In this document: one piece after another, positions 22,892 to 34,800 of the stretch
How positions within the stretch are numbered: the first letter of the stretch is position 1
Layout of the letters: each line of letters opens with the position of its first letter
Assembly (NCBI GenBank): GCA_009869945.1
Contig: WIXG01000281.1
Coordinates: 1-64,000 of the forward strand
Direction of reading: 5' to 3'
From: Mesaphorura yosii
Taxonomy: Eukaryota; Arthropoda; Collembola; Poduromorpha; Tullbergiidae
Length of the DNA: 64,000 bases
Made by a program: the position numbers and the translations under genes
Notes under the pieces: generated by a model
The model's database searches: none
The model's input: only the letters and a program-made list of their open reading frames with translations
What the model was told of the DNA's origin: nothing

Positions 22892-25800
22892 TTAGTGTAT
22901 TCCATCGCCCAAAATTTCAGTTGCAAGCTGAGTTTGCAAATCAGACAACTTCTTCTTCAGAACTGCAATCCCATTGAGCACAATATTTTCTGGGCGAAGT
23001 GCTCCACTGCTTTCGACATTGAAGAAGAATTTACTGGCCTTCCCTTCAACCTCGTATTTCGCTTCGTCTGAAATTGCATCAAAAATGTTTGTTAGTCACG
23101 AATAGCTGCTCAATCAAAACCTGAATAGAATAGAATGTGATTGCTTACGCTGGTCTTCGTCCAATTCAGAGTATTCGCTCTTCGGCCATTCTTCGGGCTT
23201 GGGGAATAAAGTGTGACGTAGGGCGTTATCAGGATCATACTCGAAGGCGACGCCAGCCGTTGGATTCCATTTCGCGTGTTCCTTCCCGAATCCTTTCTTT
23301 GCAAACGCATTTAGCTTCAATTCTTGACCTTTGCGTAACTTGATAATCAGAATATCTGCAATGTGAGTTCAGAATTCATCGCTCGACTCAACGAACAGAA
23401 TATTTTTGACGCACAAGGCAAAATGCTATTCACACCTTCAACGTCACCATATTCGTGAGACTGTTCATCTTTCCCTTTGGTAGTCGCTGGCACAACACGA
23501 GAGTCGGAGGAACTTAAGTCTGCTGAAGTAACCAATTTTGTATGATCATCGTCACATTTGACATGCAATTTGAATTCGACGCTGCAATTTTCGCAGAAAT
23601 CGTCGCAGTCACACTCCTGAAATGGCAAAGAAACAATTTAGATAATTATAACTTGTCACGCCATGTAATATTTTGACAATTACATCACAACTCCTCTATT
23701 TTGGATTTCTGATAGCGATAGAACAAGGTAAAACTGAGAAACGAAACGGTTGGGATATTTAGTTTGGTTTCAGCCATTGTTCATCTTGTTCACCTCACAA
23801 GAGACAAGAAGTTTATGGTTTACGATGCTGTTCAAGCTGTTCTATCTGTCTTTAGCAGTTTTGGTTGTGGCATTTCCACCAACAAAGACTCGCAGCATTT
23901 TTGGAGAATATTCAAAACCTCAATTCAAAGCAGTATTACAATTTGATGGTATTATTGTTCAGTTCGTCAACAAGTATTTCCAAGCGTGCTACATTGTAAG
24001 AATTCGGAACGAGCAACTAAAAAGCAATCAAAAGCTGGACGAATTATCAATTGCTAAAGTTGAGATTAAGACCAAGCAGAACCTCACGTCCAAGTTCTTT
24101 GCGAGTTCACACCGAATTCGTTTTCAAACACAGTGTATATTATACTTGTTACAGTTTGATAAGACGGAGATCAACAATGCCGACGCAGGAAGAGAAAGGA
24201 GTCTGTCCATTTTCTCATATGAACGGCTTCAGATTCAAAACCACCAATCTTACATTGTAGCAATTGCTCAGCACCTGTCAGAGTCAACGTTAACACGCAA
24301 CTCTGGCCTAGTCGACCAATTTATGCTCGATTCACAGCTAATTAATTTTCAACATCGCTTGCTAATCATGGAGTCCAGCTCTAGTTCTACGATGTCGGCG
24401 AAGCTATTTTGCTACCACTGCTTTGGCGGTTCGCCGGGACTGATATCAGTAGATTTGTCCAAACTCATGGGTATGTTTTCGAGAGATGACATTTTCCCGA
24501 ATCTGACAAAAAATCTGCATGGACACAAGATGCGATGTACAACCACGCCTCAAGCTCCACCACTGGTTGTGCTACAAAAATCGACAAATTCCGGCGAATT
24601 GGAAGTTGAAGGCATGCAAAAACAAATTCTTGAAGGAATAGCCCGCACATTAAATTTTACATTCACTTTGCAAGCCGCGTCTGGAGGCGTAACAGGATAT
24701 CGAGCCAAGAATGGCAAATGGAATGGCATAATGGGAGAAATACTTAACGATCAAGCTGACATTGGATTATCAGTGGCTACCTCGTACGAAAGGAACCAAC
24801 AATTTGAATTCACCGTGCCCGCATTTTTTGCATTTCTGGTTTTGGTTTCACGAAAACCTGTTCCGTATTTTGAATGGCAGGCAATTTACTACTCCTTCGA
24901 AACCATACCGTGGTTAGGCATTATTGTGTCGACAATCGGGACAATCTTTTTCTACAAATTCATTTATACTGCTTCAACGACATTTTGGAGTCATTGGAAA
25001 GTTCGGAATTCGAAGGCGAGCGCTGAAGCACATGTTGAACCAACTCAACGAAGCAGCAAAATTAGCCTATCAATTTTCAAGAGCGCCTATTTCACAGTCG
25101 GTGCAATGCTCGACCAAAGCGTTCCAGTTCGCCTGGTCACTGATTCAGTTCGAATACTGTCGGGATTTTGGCTATTATTCACCATTGTGGTGACTTGCGC
25201 ATACAAAAGCAAACTATTCATGTTTCTCACATTTCCTACAGCAGATAAGTCAGTATCGTCATTACATCAACTTTCAACTTCAACCGATTATACCTGGGGA
25301 ATGAAATCACTCGGTGGAGTTGGGCTTCTTTTCATAAAGAATTCCCCTGTGCCGCATGTGCGATACATTGGAGAGAAGTTGGAAATCTTTGATGACTCGG
25401 ATAAATACAGTTGTCTGGATAAAATATTCACGCATCGATACGTTTGCATTATTTACAAAGCATATGTTGACTATCAGCTTATCGTGCGGTACTGGAGAAT
25501 TAACCATCAGACCTTCCTTTCTGACTACGTGACGCCTCCGGTTGGTTCTTCATGGGTTTTGCGTAAATATTCGCCGTATCTCCCGACGATTGACAAGCTA
25601 CAATTTGCGCAGTTCGAAATGGGTCTCTCAGATAAATATATTGAACACTATCAGCAAGACGTCGCCAAGAAAGTTCGGGCTAGCATAAAAAACTCAAATG
25701 CGACCAGCGACTCATTTCACGTGAACACAAATTTTAAGAGCGAAGCAGACGGTGCAAAGCCTCTAAAACTCCAAAACTTGTACGGTGCATTCATGATTTT

Positions 25801-26570
25801 ATGCTGTGGTCTTGCCCTTGGTCTGGCTGGATTCGTAATTGAATTTACTCTTAGGACAAACTGGAACAACTACGCCAGGCACATTTCTACCAAACTTCGG
25901 ACAGGCAGAGCGTCACAGGAATGAGGAAAGTATTAGTTCTTATTAGTACTAGATGCGAAGGTAGCAACGCACAGAAAAGTAAGCTAATATGCTATGCACT
26001 TGAAACTGTTGTGACAATCGTGACAAAAGTATTCATCCATAGTACTTAAGGCGTAAGGTACCAATATACTTACCCGGCTGTATCTCATCTGATCAACGAC
26101 CTCATCTGAAGTTAGTGGTATCATTCCAATCCTGTGAGCAATAAACTCATCGCTGAGAACTGTAGAATTAGCTTCGAATTGTACCCAATCAATTGCCATT
26201 GTCGGTGTTTCAGCAATAAAAACTCTTCTCAAACTGTTCGCGACACTGGAATAAAAATAGCAACTCATATTATTCGCTGGTATTACGGATTTACGTCGTG
26301 TGGCCGGATCTCAAGACGAAGATTTGGCATTGTTCGCCCTTAAGAACTGCTCGAAATTGTGGGGTCGGATATGATGAGAGATTTTGCTCTGAAGGTCTTG
26401 GGGATTTGGATGGATGCAGGAGAAGGAGAGGATACGCAATACTTCCAACTGACTATTGACTCAAATGATAATAGAAGTTCATACCTAAGATCTGTATCTT
26501 CGATTGAGAATTTAACATTTTCGCCAGTGACTTCCGCGAGTGATACGCTTGGTTGATTCGCGTATGGCAT
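22892..26570 (-). CDS. POLR2C: RNA polymerase II subunit RPB3
   Basis: Alpha-like assembly subunit of nuclear RNA polymerase II, partner of RPB11. Exons in transcript order: 26485-26570, 26074-26245, 23436-23616, 23149-23355, 22892-23067; 273 aa against 275 in human. It starts [20 protein letters not shown]. Recognised blocks: [33 protein letters not shown], the zinc-binding loop [55 protein letters not shown], and the C-terminal coiled part [16 protein letters not shown]. Splice phases agree at every junction. Intron 2 (23617-26073, about 2.46 kb) is far longer than other introns here because it holds a complete receptor gene on the opposite strand. Confidence 0.96.
23825..25924 (+). CDS. 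Divergent ionotropic receptor (IR family), intronless, nested in RPB3 intron
   Basis: A single 700-codon open frame (699 aa). The frame is open upstream to 23750, but only from a TTG; the first ATG, at 23825, begins a good signal peptide ([17 protein letters not shown]), so I start there. The layout matches variant ionotropic glutamate receptors: an N-terminal extracellular part, ligand-binding lobe S1 about residues 244-332 (including [18 protein letters not shown]), membrane segment M1 about 358-378, a pore-loop region about 419-435, M3 about 445-465 ([19 protein letters not shown]), lobe S2, and M4 about 652-674. The conserved SYTANL of glutamate receptors is replaced by AYKSKL, and the intronless form is typical of divergent chemosensory IRs. 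The ligand is unknown. Likely expressed in chemosensory neurons (inference). Confidence 0.87.
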   Translation: MLFKLFYLSLAVLVVAFPPTKTRSIFGEYSKPQFKAVLQFDGIIVQFVNKYFQACYIVRIRNEQLKSNQKLDELSIAKVEIKTKQNLTSKFFASSHRIRFQTQCILYLLQFDKTEINNADAGRERSLSIFSYERLQIQNHQSYIVAIAQHLSESTLTRNSGLVDQFMLDSQLINFQHRLLIMESSSSSTMSAKLFCYHCFGGSPGLISVDLSKLMGMFSRDDIFPNLTKNLHGHKMRCTTTPQAPPLVVLQKSTNSGELEVEGMQKQILEGIARTLNFTFTLQAASGGVTGYRAKNGKWNGIMGEILNDQADIGLSVATSYERNQQFEFTVPAFFAFLVLVSRKPVPYFEWQAIYYSFETIPWLGIIVSTIGTIFFYKFIYTASTTFWSHWKVRNSKASAEAHVEPTQRSSKISLSIFKSAYFTVGAMLDQSVPVRLVTDSVRILSGFWLLFTIVVTCAYKSKLFMFLTFPTADKSVSSLHQLSTSTDYTWGMKSLGGVGLLFIKNSPVPHVRYIGEKLEIFDDSDKYSCLDKIFTHRYVCIIYKAYVDYQLIVRYWRINHQTFLSDYVTPPVGSSWVLRKYSPYLPTIDKLQFAQFEMGLSDKYIEHYQQDVAKKVRASIKNSNATSDSFHVNTNFKSEADGAKPLKLQNLYGAFMILCCGLALGLAGFVIEFTLRTNWNNYARHISTKLRTGRASQE

Positions 26571-27165
26571 GGTTGACCTCCCGACCGTACCTTTGCTGCA
26601 GTTTCGTTATGTTCTGATACAACAAATTGCCACTGGAGCTAGTGAAGCCAGTCCGCATATGCAAAGGAAGATACGAGTACCGATGAATATCTGCAAGTGA
26701 AAAATTCACTGCGAGAATAGCTCCAAGAGTAATTAAAATAAAGTAATTGCAAAACGCGGTCGATTCCTTACACAAGATGTAATCAACTTGTAGCTTCGCT
26801 AGATCAAGTAACATTGATAAACAGGTGAATGATAAATTAAGACAGGAATAAGGAGAAAAAGAAAGCAAAACTAGCTGCAATTAATTCTTTACTTAATCAA
26901 CGTATTATTGATAATACCGGACAGAATCAAGCTCGCATCAGAATTGTAAAAATATTGCGCACTTTTGACTTTACTACCTGCGTTGCGTAGATGCTTCTTG
27001 TTCCTTGTACTTGGCGGTTGGCTTGCATTTTGAATCCTCGCATTTCTAGGTCATGTTGGGAGATTGGAGTTCATCTGTTCATCACCTGTTTCCGAGTTTA
27101 TACTTTTATAGTGCATTTGTAGATTTTGTAATTATTACTATGTATTTGTATTATTATGAATTAGT
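26571..27165. promoter_or_regulatory. Upstream region of RPB3
   Basis: Non-coding as far as I can see. The first 100-150 bp beyond the RPB3 start should contain its 5' UTR and promoter. Beyond that the sequence becomes AT-rich, with T-rich runs near 27130-27160. Short open frames on both strands show no domain. Confidence 0.4.
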
Positions 27166-27618
27166 TCATTTGCAGGTAAGGTAGCGTGTAACTCCAGTAG
27201 ATCCATTGGCTTCAGATTGTGAAGATTGTGGTTGTTCAAACTCATCGGAAGTGCACGCTATTCCAGCAATAGACCGACTCAAGAAAATCAACAATCCCGT
27301 GTCATAGTTAATGGTTCGATACCCGGTGACTAGTGACACCTCCAGTTTTCCATTCCAGTAAGTCCAAAGCTTCTTAACTTGATGGCTAGATCATTCAATA
27401 TAATCTAACTGATTGTTTGGCTTTAGATCAACGGACTTTTAACATTCAATGTAAGCAACGATAGTGCTCAGTGTCCGACAAGAACTCAATCCAAAGAAGG
27501 CTTCCAAGTCCGAGGTAACTTCTTGACTTCTTGCACCATGTACTGTGTACTGTCTTTCCAGGATACTTCCAACATCATACCATTCAAAGGCTTTAGGTGA
27601 CTTACGTGTTAGGTCTAT
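27166..27618 (-). CDS. Possible two-exon gene fragment, unrecognised
   Basis: Low-confidence model. On the minus strand 27444-27618 is open for 58 codons plus one base (includes KAFEWYDVGSILERQYTVHG). It can splice in phase from a weak donor GTTAAAAG to an exon at 27166-27377, open for about 70 codons (includes LWTYWNGKLEVSLVTGYRT) and ending in TGA at 27166-27168. No start codon or further upstream exon was found. The plus strand over the same bases also shows splice-like signals: GTAAGT just after 27355, an acceptor TTTGGCTTTAG before 27427, and an 88-bp open exon to 27514 followed by GTAACT. Only one strand can be right, and chance is possible. I recognise no protein family. Confidence 0.22.
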
Positions 27619-28440
27619 CTAAGCATTTATTTATTAGTCATCATTTGCGCAAGTTTGCAAGAACAAAACATACGCCGGTGGTCGTAAGTTTAGATCACGA
27701 AATTTCAAACAATTCAACATTTTTGCCTTGACAATTCGATCTATAAACAATTTATAAAAGAAGACACAAAGCGAAATGAGTCCAATTCAGCAGTTTAAGT
27801 TTTAAAGTCAAAGAAAAGAATGAGATAATATGATAAGGTTCTGAACGCCTTGACGCGAATCTTCAAGGCACTAAAATTTTGTCTTGCATCCTATCGTTCT
27901 TCTGTGTTACTTATCCATATCCTGCCTGACTGACGACTGACGTGCATTTTTTCTTTTCTATTTATGTTATCAGTTAAGTCTGAAAATGAGCACTAGGACA
28001 AGGTGAAATGAAATATAAGGATAACTTAAGGCAGCTTCTGCCCTGATTTTGTCATGCACGAATCCTATCTTGCACACATATCACGTAAGGTAACGTACAC
28101 ATCAGTCCAAAGCGAGAACTTTCAATCCGCATACTACAGTCAACTTTCAAATGTAGATTATCTAAATACTCCATTTCTAGGAAAGATTTCTGTAGAGAAA
28201 AGGTTTTGTAGTACTGTCTTATAAAAATCTGATGACATATGCAGAAGAAAGGGCAGCATCACATCGTCAGGGTTTTCGTTCGTAGCTCTTCCATAATATG
28301 CCAGGGCCGACTGATACGAAATGCAAATTCAAAAGGATTCCTCCGCAGTGACTATGAAGATAGTTTCACATATATCATAAGAATCAAAATGGGAAATATT
28401 TTGAGAGCACTAAAATAGAATAAAAAAATAGAATTGCTTT
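27619..28440. other. Intergenic, nothing recognised
   Basis: AT-rich sequence with no coding, RNA-gene or repeat signal that I can support. Confidence 0.5.
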
Positions 28441-28830
28441 TAGTCAAGTTTTTGTCATAAAATTCACCTTTTATTTTCTTTCCCTTTCTCGTTACGTATG
28501 CTTCAGAAGCTTTGGAGTCGGAACAAGAACGGAGAGCTGCCTGGCTTTCACTTGTGTTTTGCTTTCACTTCTGTTTGCTTTTGTTTTCTTTTAAAACTTT
28601 CTCTTTGTATGTTTATATTCTATTTGACTGTACTTTATATTCTCCTGACATTCTTTCTTTCTCTCACAAGCCCAATTTTCTATTTAGTATTTATAATACG
28701 GTTGCTGCTGCAGAGAGTCTGTCTGCTTTCTTTATTATTCTTCAAACGTTTTATGAGACTAAAACACACCCCTCACAAGCAAGACACAGACAGGAGACAC
28801 TGAGCGTGGATGCACAATAATAATTCTATC
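28441..28830 (+). other. Pyrimidine-rich tract
   Basis: The plus strand is dominated by T and C (for example TTTTATTTTCTTTCCCTTTC and later CTTTCTTTCTCTCAC). Two overlapping open frames of about 100 codons here encode Leu/Phe/Cys-rich peptides that simply reflect the T-rich composition, so I do not call them genes. Confidence 0.55.
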
Positions 28831-31800
28831 GTCCTCTGCCTACCTCCTTCAGATATTTCGTTCCACAACTGCAGCAAAGATTCAGCATCGTCTGGTACTT
28901 GTATTTTGTTTTGGAGCATCAATATTCTTCCCCTGATTTAAAAGTATTACATACTTTCTCCCCTTACCATCGAGTGCTTTCTTTTCTCAGAGTACCGGCT
29001 TGTTTATGCACTACATTAGAATTCTGAATTTATCCAGATTCGTTTTTTACCATGCTTAAAGATAAATGAGGACCTTATTTCGTGCATTTCTAAAATTTAC
29101 GATCTGCGTGCATTTGAATCACAACATGGAAGCCTTCATACCTTGTTGACTTTTTATCTGTCGAAATTCGTAAAGTTCTTAAGACTTTCATTACTGCGCA
29201 CGCTGTAGTACAAGTTTATGAATATTTGACATATTTTCCTTTGTACGATTTGATTAAATAAGGACAAGAATTTCAGGATATGACTTCAATAATGTAATTC
29301 ACAATTCGTCGCACGGTTTGATTCGGGTATAACTCATTGGAGACTTCGTGCACGCAGGAAAAAAATAAAATGAGTTTTGAAATCGTGCATTCTCACACGC
29401 ATTCGGCGCCGTTGCTTGATCTTCCTCATTCAGCTTTTCAAATCTCTTTGGATAAGTGGCGGGGGCACGGGCACTGGTTGGGAAGGGAAATGGAGCCAGG
29501 AATGCCCGGGCTGGCTTCATGATAAATGTTGAAATTGTACAATTGTAAACGCGAATTCAAATATTGTAATTCTAAATCAGAAGCAAGGAATAATTTAATG
29601 CTTCACGGAAAACGGGTTGGGATATTTAAAGCTTCTTGATTCCCTCATGCGTGCACTGCGAAATTGAGCTCGACAATGTAGAAATGTAAATATTTGAGAG
29701 ATTTAAAAGTCATTTTTCTTGTAGTGATTTAAATATTCGATGTAACTTACACGACCCTATTATATTGCAAGGACTCCATTACAAATTTTATGCACTCAAT
29801 ACGAATATGCACGTATGCTTGCAAATGGATATGCATTTACGTGTTGCATTAAGATGAGTCAGAGCCCATGTTAATATTTGCTAGTAACGAGATACAGAAG
29901 CAGTGCTATTGGCGAGCAATTTCGAAGTAATTAGCGGGGTTAGTTGACCTACCATTTGTTTCTTTCTCAATTTCAGAAGACAGAGTTACTAATTCATATT
30001 GCCGTTTGCAACTGGGTAATTAATCTGCTCACATTGGAGACCTCTAGCCGTATCGATTTGTCGTTTCGTCAACGTATCAGTATTGATATTTTGCCATTAA
30101 TTGTGCGCGGCACAAAATATGCTGAAGATGTAATTAGTGTGCATGCTAGCTCGTATCGTTTGGGCGTAAACACCATTTAATTCTTGCAAACCAGTTATTA
30201 AATCAAGCGCTACCATCTTTTTTACAGCAACCTCTTAATTTTGTAAACTGTGGTCGTGTCACGTCGAACAACGATGCTCACTTCCTAGAAACTGATGGAA
30301 CGTATAAAATAATTGTCGTTTTGCATACCCAGTTTTTATGGAGGAAGAAAGTCGGAAGGATGTTCTGTGAAGCGACGCCGTAAAAATGTGAGATAAAAAG
30401 TCACAAAAAATATAACAATTGCTGGGATGAATTCCCAGTGGACTTTCTCTTTGAAGCGAATGAATTGTGGCCACTTTTACACTAATTGTATGTCTCTTCT
30501 CTTCTTTCTCTATCCAAGTGGTTCGCTTGTACCCCGCATTTATCTTGAACGTACATAAAAATTGGAGAAAGAAATAAAGAGACTAAGTAAAAGCTTCCAT
30601 GAATACGCGAGTACGGAGAGGAGCGTAAAAATTAGAAAGGCTGAACAAGTATGAGTAAAATAGAGTGAGACAATGAGAGCAAAAAATTAATGGGATGAAT
30701 ATAAAAGTAGAGAAAGTTAAAAGAAAACACATAATATGTTATCCATTACACATATAGGGAACATTTTACAACTTTTCTTCGTGCCGTGCCATGAATTCTA
30801 GATGTACGAATTTTTTGGTCTTTTTCCGGAGATAAAAATTATGTTTATTAAAACAAGCAACCAGCGACATAAAGTGGCAAGTCTCGAACAATAGGCCCGG
30901 ACAAGATCGAGGCAAGCAGAGTCGAGTCGAGTCAGGTTATCTTTCTGAGAGACCTTGATGGGGTTGTTTTTATGACGTGTACTTATTAAAAACATTTCGG
31001 CCTTTTATATTTGTTTATGTCGTTTCACGTAAGGTGGAAAAGAAGAACTAATTTTTTAATGGAATATGGGTGTTGAGGTTCAATTTTTATAAATTTTTAA
31101 ATACGTACTTTCACTGTATGTTAGCTGCCAAGGCGTAAAGACAAAGACGCCTTTCTCCTCTCGCTGCTTCTAGCTTCAGTTTTTTTTGTCCACTTGGACT
31201 CTTGGCTTACCATGTTGTGCATTTTTCCTGCGCTAGGATCTTCATAAATATAAAAGAGAGATGTCACATTTTTCTTTTTTGGAAGTTTTAAGCTAATTGT
31301 ATTAAACTTAGTTAACTTAATGGATTTTTCCGTTCTTTTTTCTTTGAACGAATTCTGCTCTTTGCATCGTGCATTGAATTTTTTGTGCTAACCTTCATGT
31401 GCCTTTGAATTACTTCATTTTTGAATTGTTTCGTGCTGATTAAGAGTGATTGGATACTAAAAGTACTTTTTTCACCTTTTGGCAGACTCTTTGTATTTAA
31501 AGCAAGGAGCGCGTAGCGCGTGAGTGCCGGGCAAGAGAAGTGCGCTGTGCGGCAATGTGAGTTTGGCAATCTTGGCAAGTCATAGTTTGATAATTTTGTA
31601 TGTTGAATCAGACATTTCGCAACTCAGTACAAAACCACAGTCGATAGTGACTTCGTAAAGTTGGCCACATTTTCCATGGACTATTTGGCTAATTAATATT
31701 TTTTCATCCTTCAAAACATATGTGTACATGTAATTAGGGAAATCTGGGAATAATAACATCGACTGCCTAAGGACACTGCTTGTTCTTCCTTTTGCTTCTT

Positions 31801-34800
31801 GTGAATATGATATGGCATAGAATATGAAAATTCCTGCACAATCAAATTCTCCGAAAGACTTTTTCCTTTGGCACAATAAAGCCGAGCTGACTATGACTCT
31901 GAATACACTGTCGGCATATCTTACTTCATTCTGCTGAGTCATATAAAAATTTACTATTTAAAAAACTTTCTTTTAATATCTCATCGTATATTATTCTTCC
32001 GAAAGAGTTATTATTATTATGATTCTCCATAGTTGGAGGGGCAATTATAATTAAGGAACTTTTTTGTCTTTTTCTAAAAATGTAAGAATAATAAAAAATA
32101 TTCCAAATGAAACAAACTTTGAGATTTCTTCTTTCTACTTTCAACTTGTTAGTATTTTTAAAAATAAAATATGTGATATTAGAAAAAGTTGAGAAATATT
32201 CTTTTCTCTTTTCTAGATGGAAAAAAGTAGTTAAAGTAAAGAAAGAAGAAAGACAATAAAAATAGTAATGAAATGGATGGGTGATGGAATGAATAGATAG
32301 GAAATAATGCTCAAAGAATAAAAACTAAAAAGAAATTAACTTCGCCAGTTCTTAGCTCTGGTTTCGCTGTGCAGCGGAGTGGCTGCTGGTTTCAATGGAA
32401 TTTTAATGTATTTTTATACTGCGACTAGGATGAAAGACAAGAGAGACGAACCCATAATAGCAATAATTTTTATGTTATCGGAGCCCAGGCTGAAGGAATA
32501 AACTTTTACTTTTAATGTGCACTTGTAATTATGCACGGCTGAGCAGACTTCTATTAGGATTTAATCACTTTCTTGGAAGAATCGTGCCTGATTGTTCTGA
32601 CGGCACTGATTTCGTAGACTAAGAACCTTGACCTAAAAGGCGTTGCCCCTTCCTGTAGCAATTCACTCGTTTCGTAATCATACTGCTCGAACGAACTCAA
32701 TGAAAACATCAACGCTGCAGGAAAGAGACGTGAAAGTCAAAACTCCTTCTTTTACTCTAATGTCTAATTTCCGTGCGTTTCAATGTCATTGTCACCAGTC
32801 ACCGTCACCCCTCAGGTACCGTTTGGCAGGGAGAGTAATGAATGTCTGACTTTCCTCGTGAGCGAGTAAGATAGCAGGCTTGGTTCCCAACTTCGTTACT
32901 ATCATTATTATGACAAAATACTGACAGTCTAAAAGATAAAACTCATCAGGAACTTATTAAAGTTGAGACACATGGAAAAAATAAATGAATCGTGTAACAT
33001 GAAACATTTTTCATCTTGCGTCTGAAATCATTTGATATCAGGGTGGTCTCTTCTCTTAATGTTCACTACATCATAATCAAGAATTTATTAGACTTCGACT
33101 AACTTGCTGTGTTTCTACTCTTAATTTGGAATATATTCCCATGACTGAGAACTCATTTGTATGATAAGCACGAGGATAATTTCGGATTGTGATTTCGTTC
33201 GGTGTCTTATTGGATTGTGATTACGTTAGGAAAATTGGGGCCCTAATATGGGAATTGAATTTATACTTGCCAATAATGCACTTGCAATCTACCACTCGTA
33301 AAAATCCAATACTTTATTCATCTGTCATGCTATGCTGTAGCTAGCCTTCGATTTTTATTCCTACTCGCATGCAATTGACTTTTTCATTTCTTCATGTCCA
33401 AATTTTATTTTGCCGTGAAACAAAATTATTTATTTTCCAAGTCAGGTTCAATATTATATATTTTTCAACGGGTTGGCTTGGTCTGCCTGTATTTTTCTCT
33501 CACAGCTCAGAGTTCATGTTATATGCATATTATTCTGCGCGTTTCCACTTCCACACTTCACACATGTAATATTTTGTATATGCAGAATTTTTGATAGAAT
33601 GCCCATTCCATGGGGAAATCGAGAACCAATTGGACACTGCTCCTTCCCGCATTGCACGGAGTACTGCATTGCATTGCAGCGGACTGTACCTTCTGCATTT
33701 TGAAAGACAGCTCGGAAGATTTTTTTAAAAGTTGGCTGTACATTATTGTATTTGGTCTCCGCATGCCGCGCTACATCCGAGTTGGACCACGAAAGAAATG
33801 GATGTAGGAAGAAAAGAAGTCATAAAAAAGTTGGCCAGACTGGGCTACTTCATCTCCACACATCTCCGTGCTACATTTCGCGTCCGTATGTGAGGTACCC
33901 AGAGGGAAGATGAAATTGTCTTTGCATCAATCATAACACTTCTTCACTTCTTCTGGCTTCAATAATAAAAATTCGACTGAAAAACTTTTTCTCATTCTTT
34001 CTTTTCTCTCTTGAACAATGCAAATGAGAAACGGAGCTAGCTGGATGTTGAAAAAAGATACAAAGTCCGTGCGAGTATGCAGGAAGTTGTAGGAGGAGAT
34101 GGAGTGGAGAATGATTAGCTAGCTGAAGGAGATGTCGCTTCCTTTGAAGTCAGACCGAGCAGGACAGACGTGTGATACATTTTTTATTATTTGCTAGTTC
34201 TGTTGTAGGGTTGGCTGGTAGAGACTTCCTTGCTTTTTCAATTCACCCTTGCAATTATTGCTGCACCCCAACACCTTTAGTGCTTTGTCTCTGGAGCACG
34301 CAAATAGGGTTTTATCTCACCAAAATTGCGACGGAGTATGCGATGGCGTTAGAAAACGTCAGACAATTCGGGCCAATTTAACATAACACAGCATTTCCCA
34401 GTGAGATGTGCTTCACTTATCTTACGTTCATTATGGAAAAGCACAAAATGCACTTGTGACTTTATTTTCTAACCTCAATTGGACATTAATGCCTGCTGAA
34501 ACCGGCGGATGTTCCATTCGCCACTATTGCGCTTTCATCAACGTTACATTCGGTCTCATCTTGAATGAATGGCCTGATTTTTGCAGTGCCGACTTCCTTC
34601 TGCAATTGCCCTTTGCGGACCACATATAATTCGGCACGCGGCTTTTCACTTCGTATTACAAACTGTCTACCGCCTGTAATTCTATATTTGAACAGCCAAT
34701 TGTAAACCGAGATCTTTTTTCTGCGTGTGATCCGCTGGAAACTCAATTTACATAGTATTCAAAAGTGATTATGTATACATAATGCATTACCTTTTCGTAA

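Noticed and set aside
23750-23824. N-terminal extension of the ionotropic receptor frame
   Set aside because: The upstream frame opens only from TTG. The first ATG is at 23825 and is followed by a proper signal peptide.
28498-28820. Two overlapping hydrophobic open frames that look like membrane proteins
   Set aside because: Hydrophobicity comes from T-rich DNA; both frames of the same tract look alike, which a real gene would not show.
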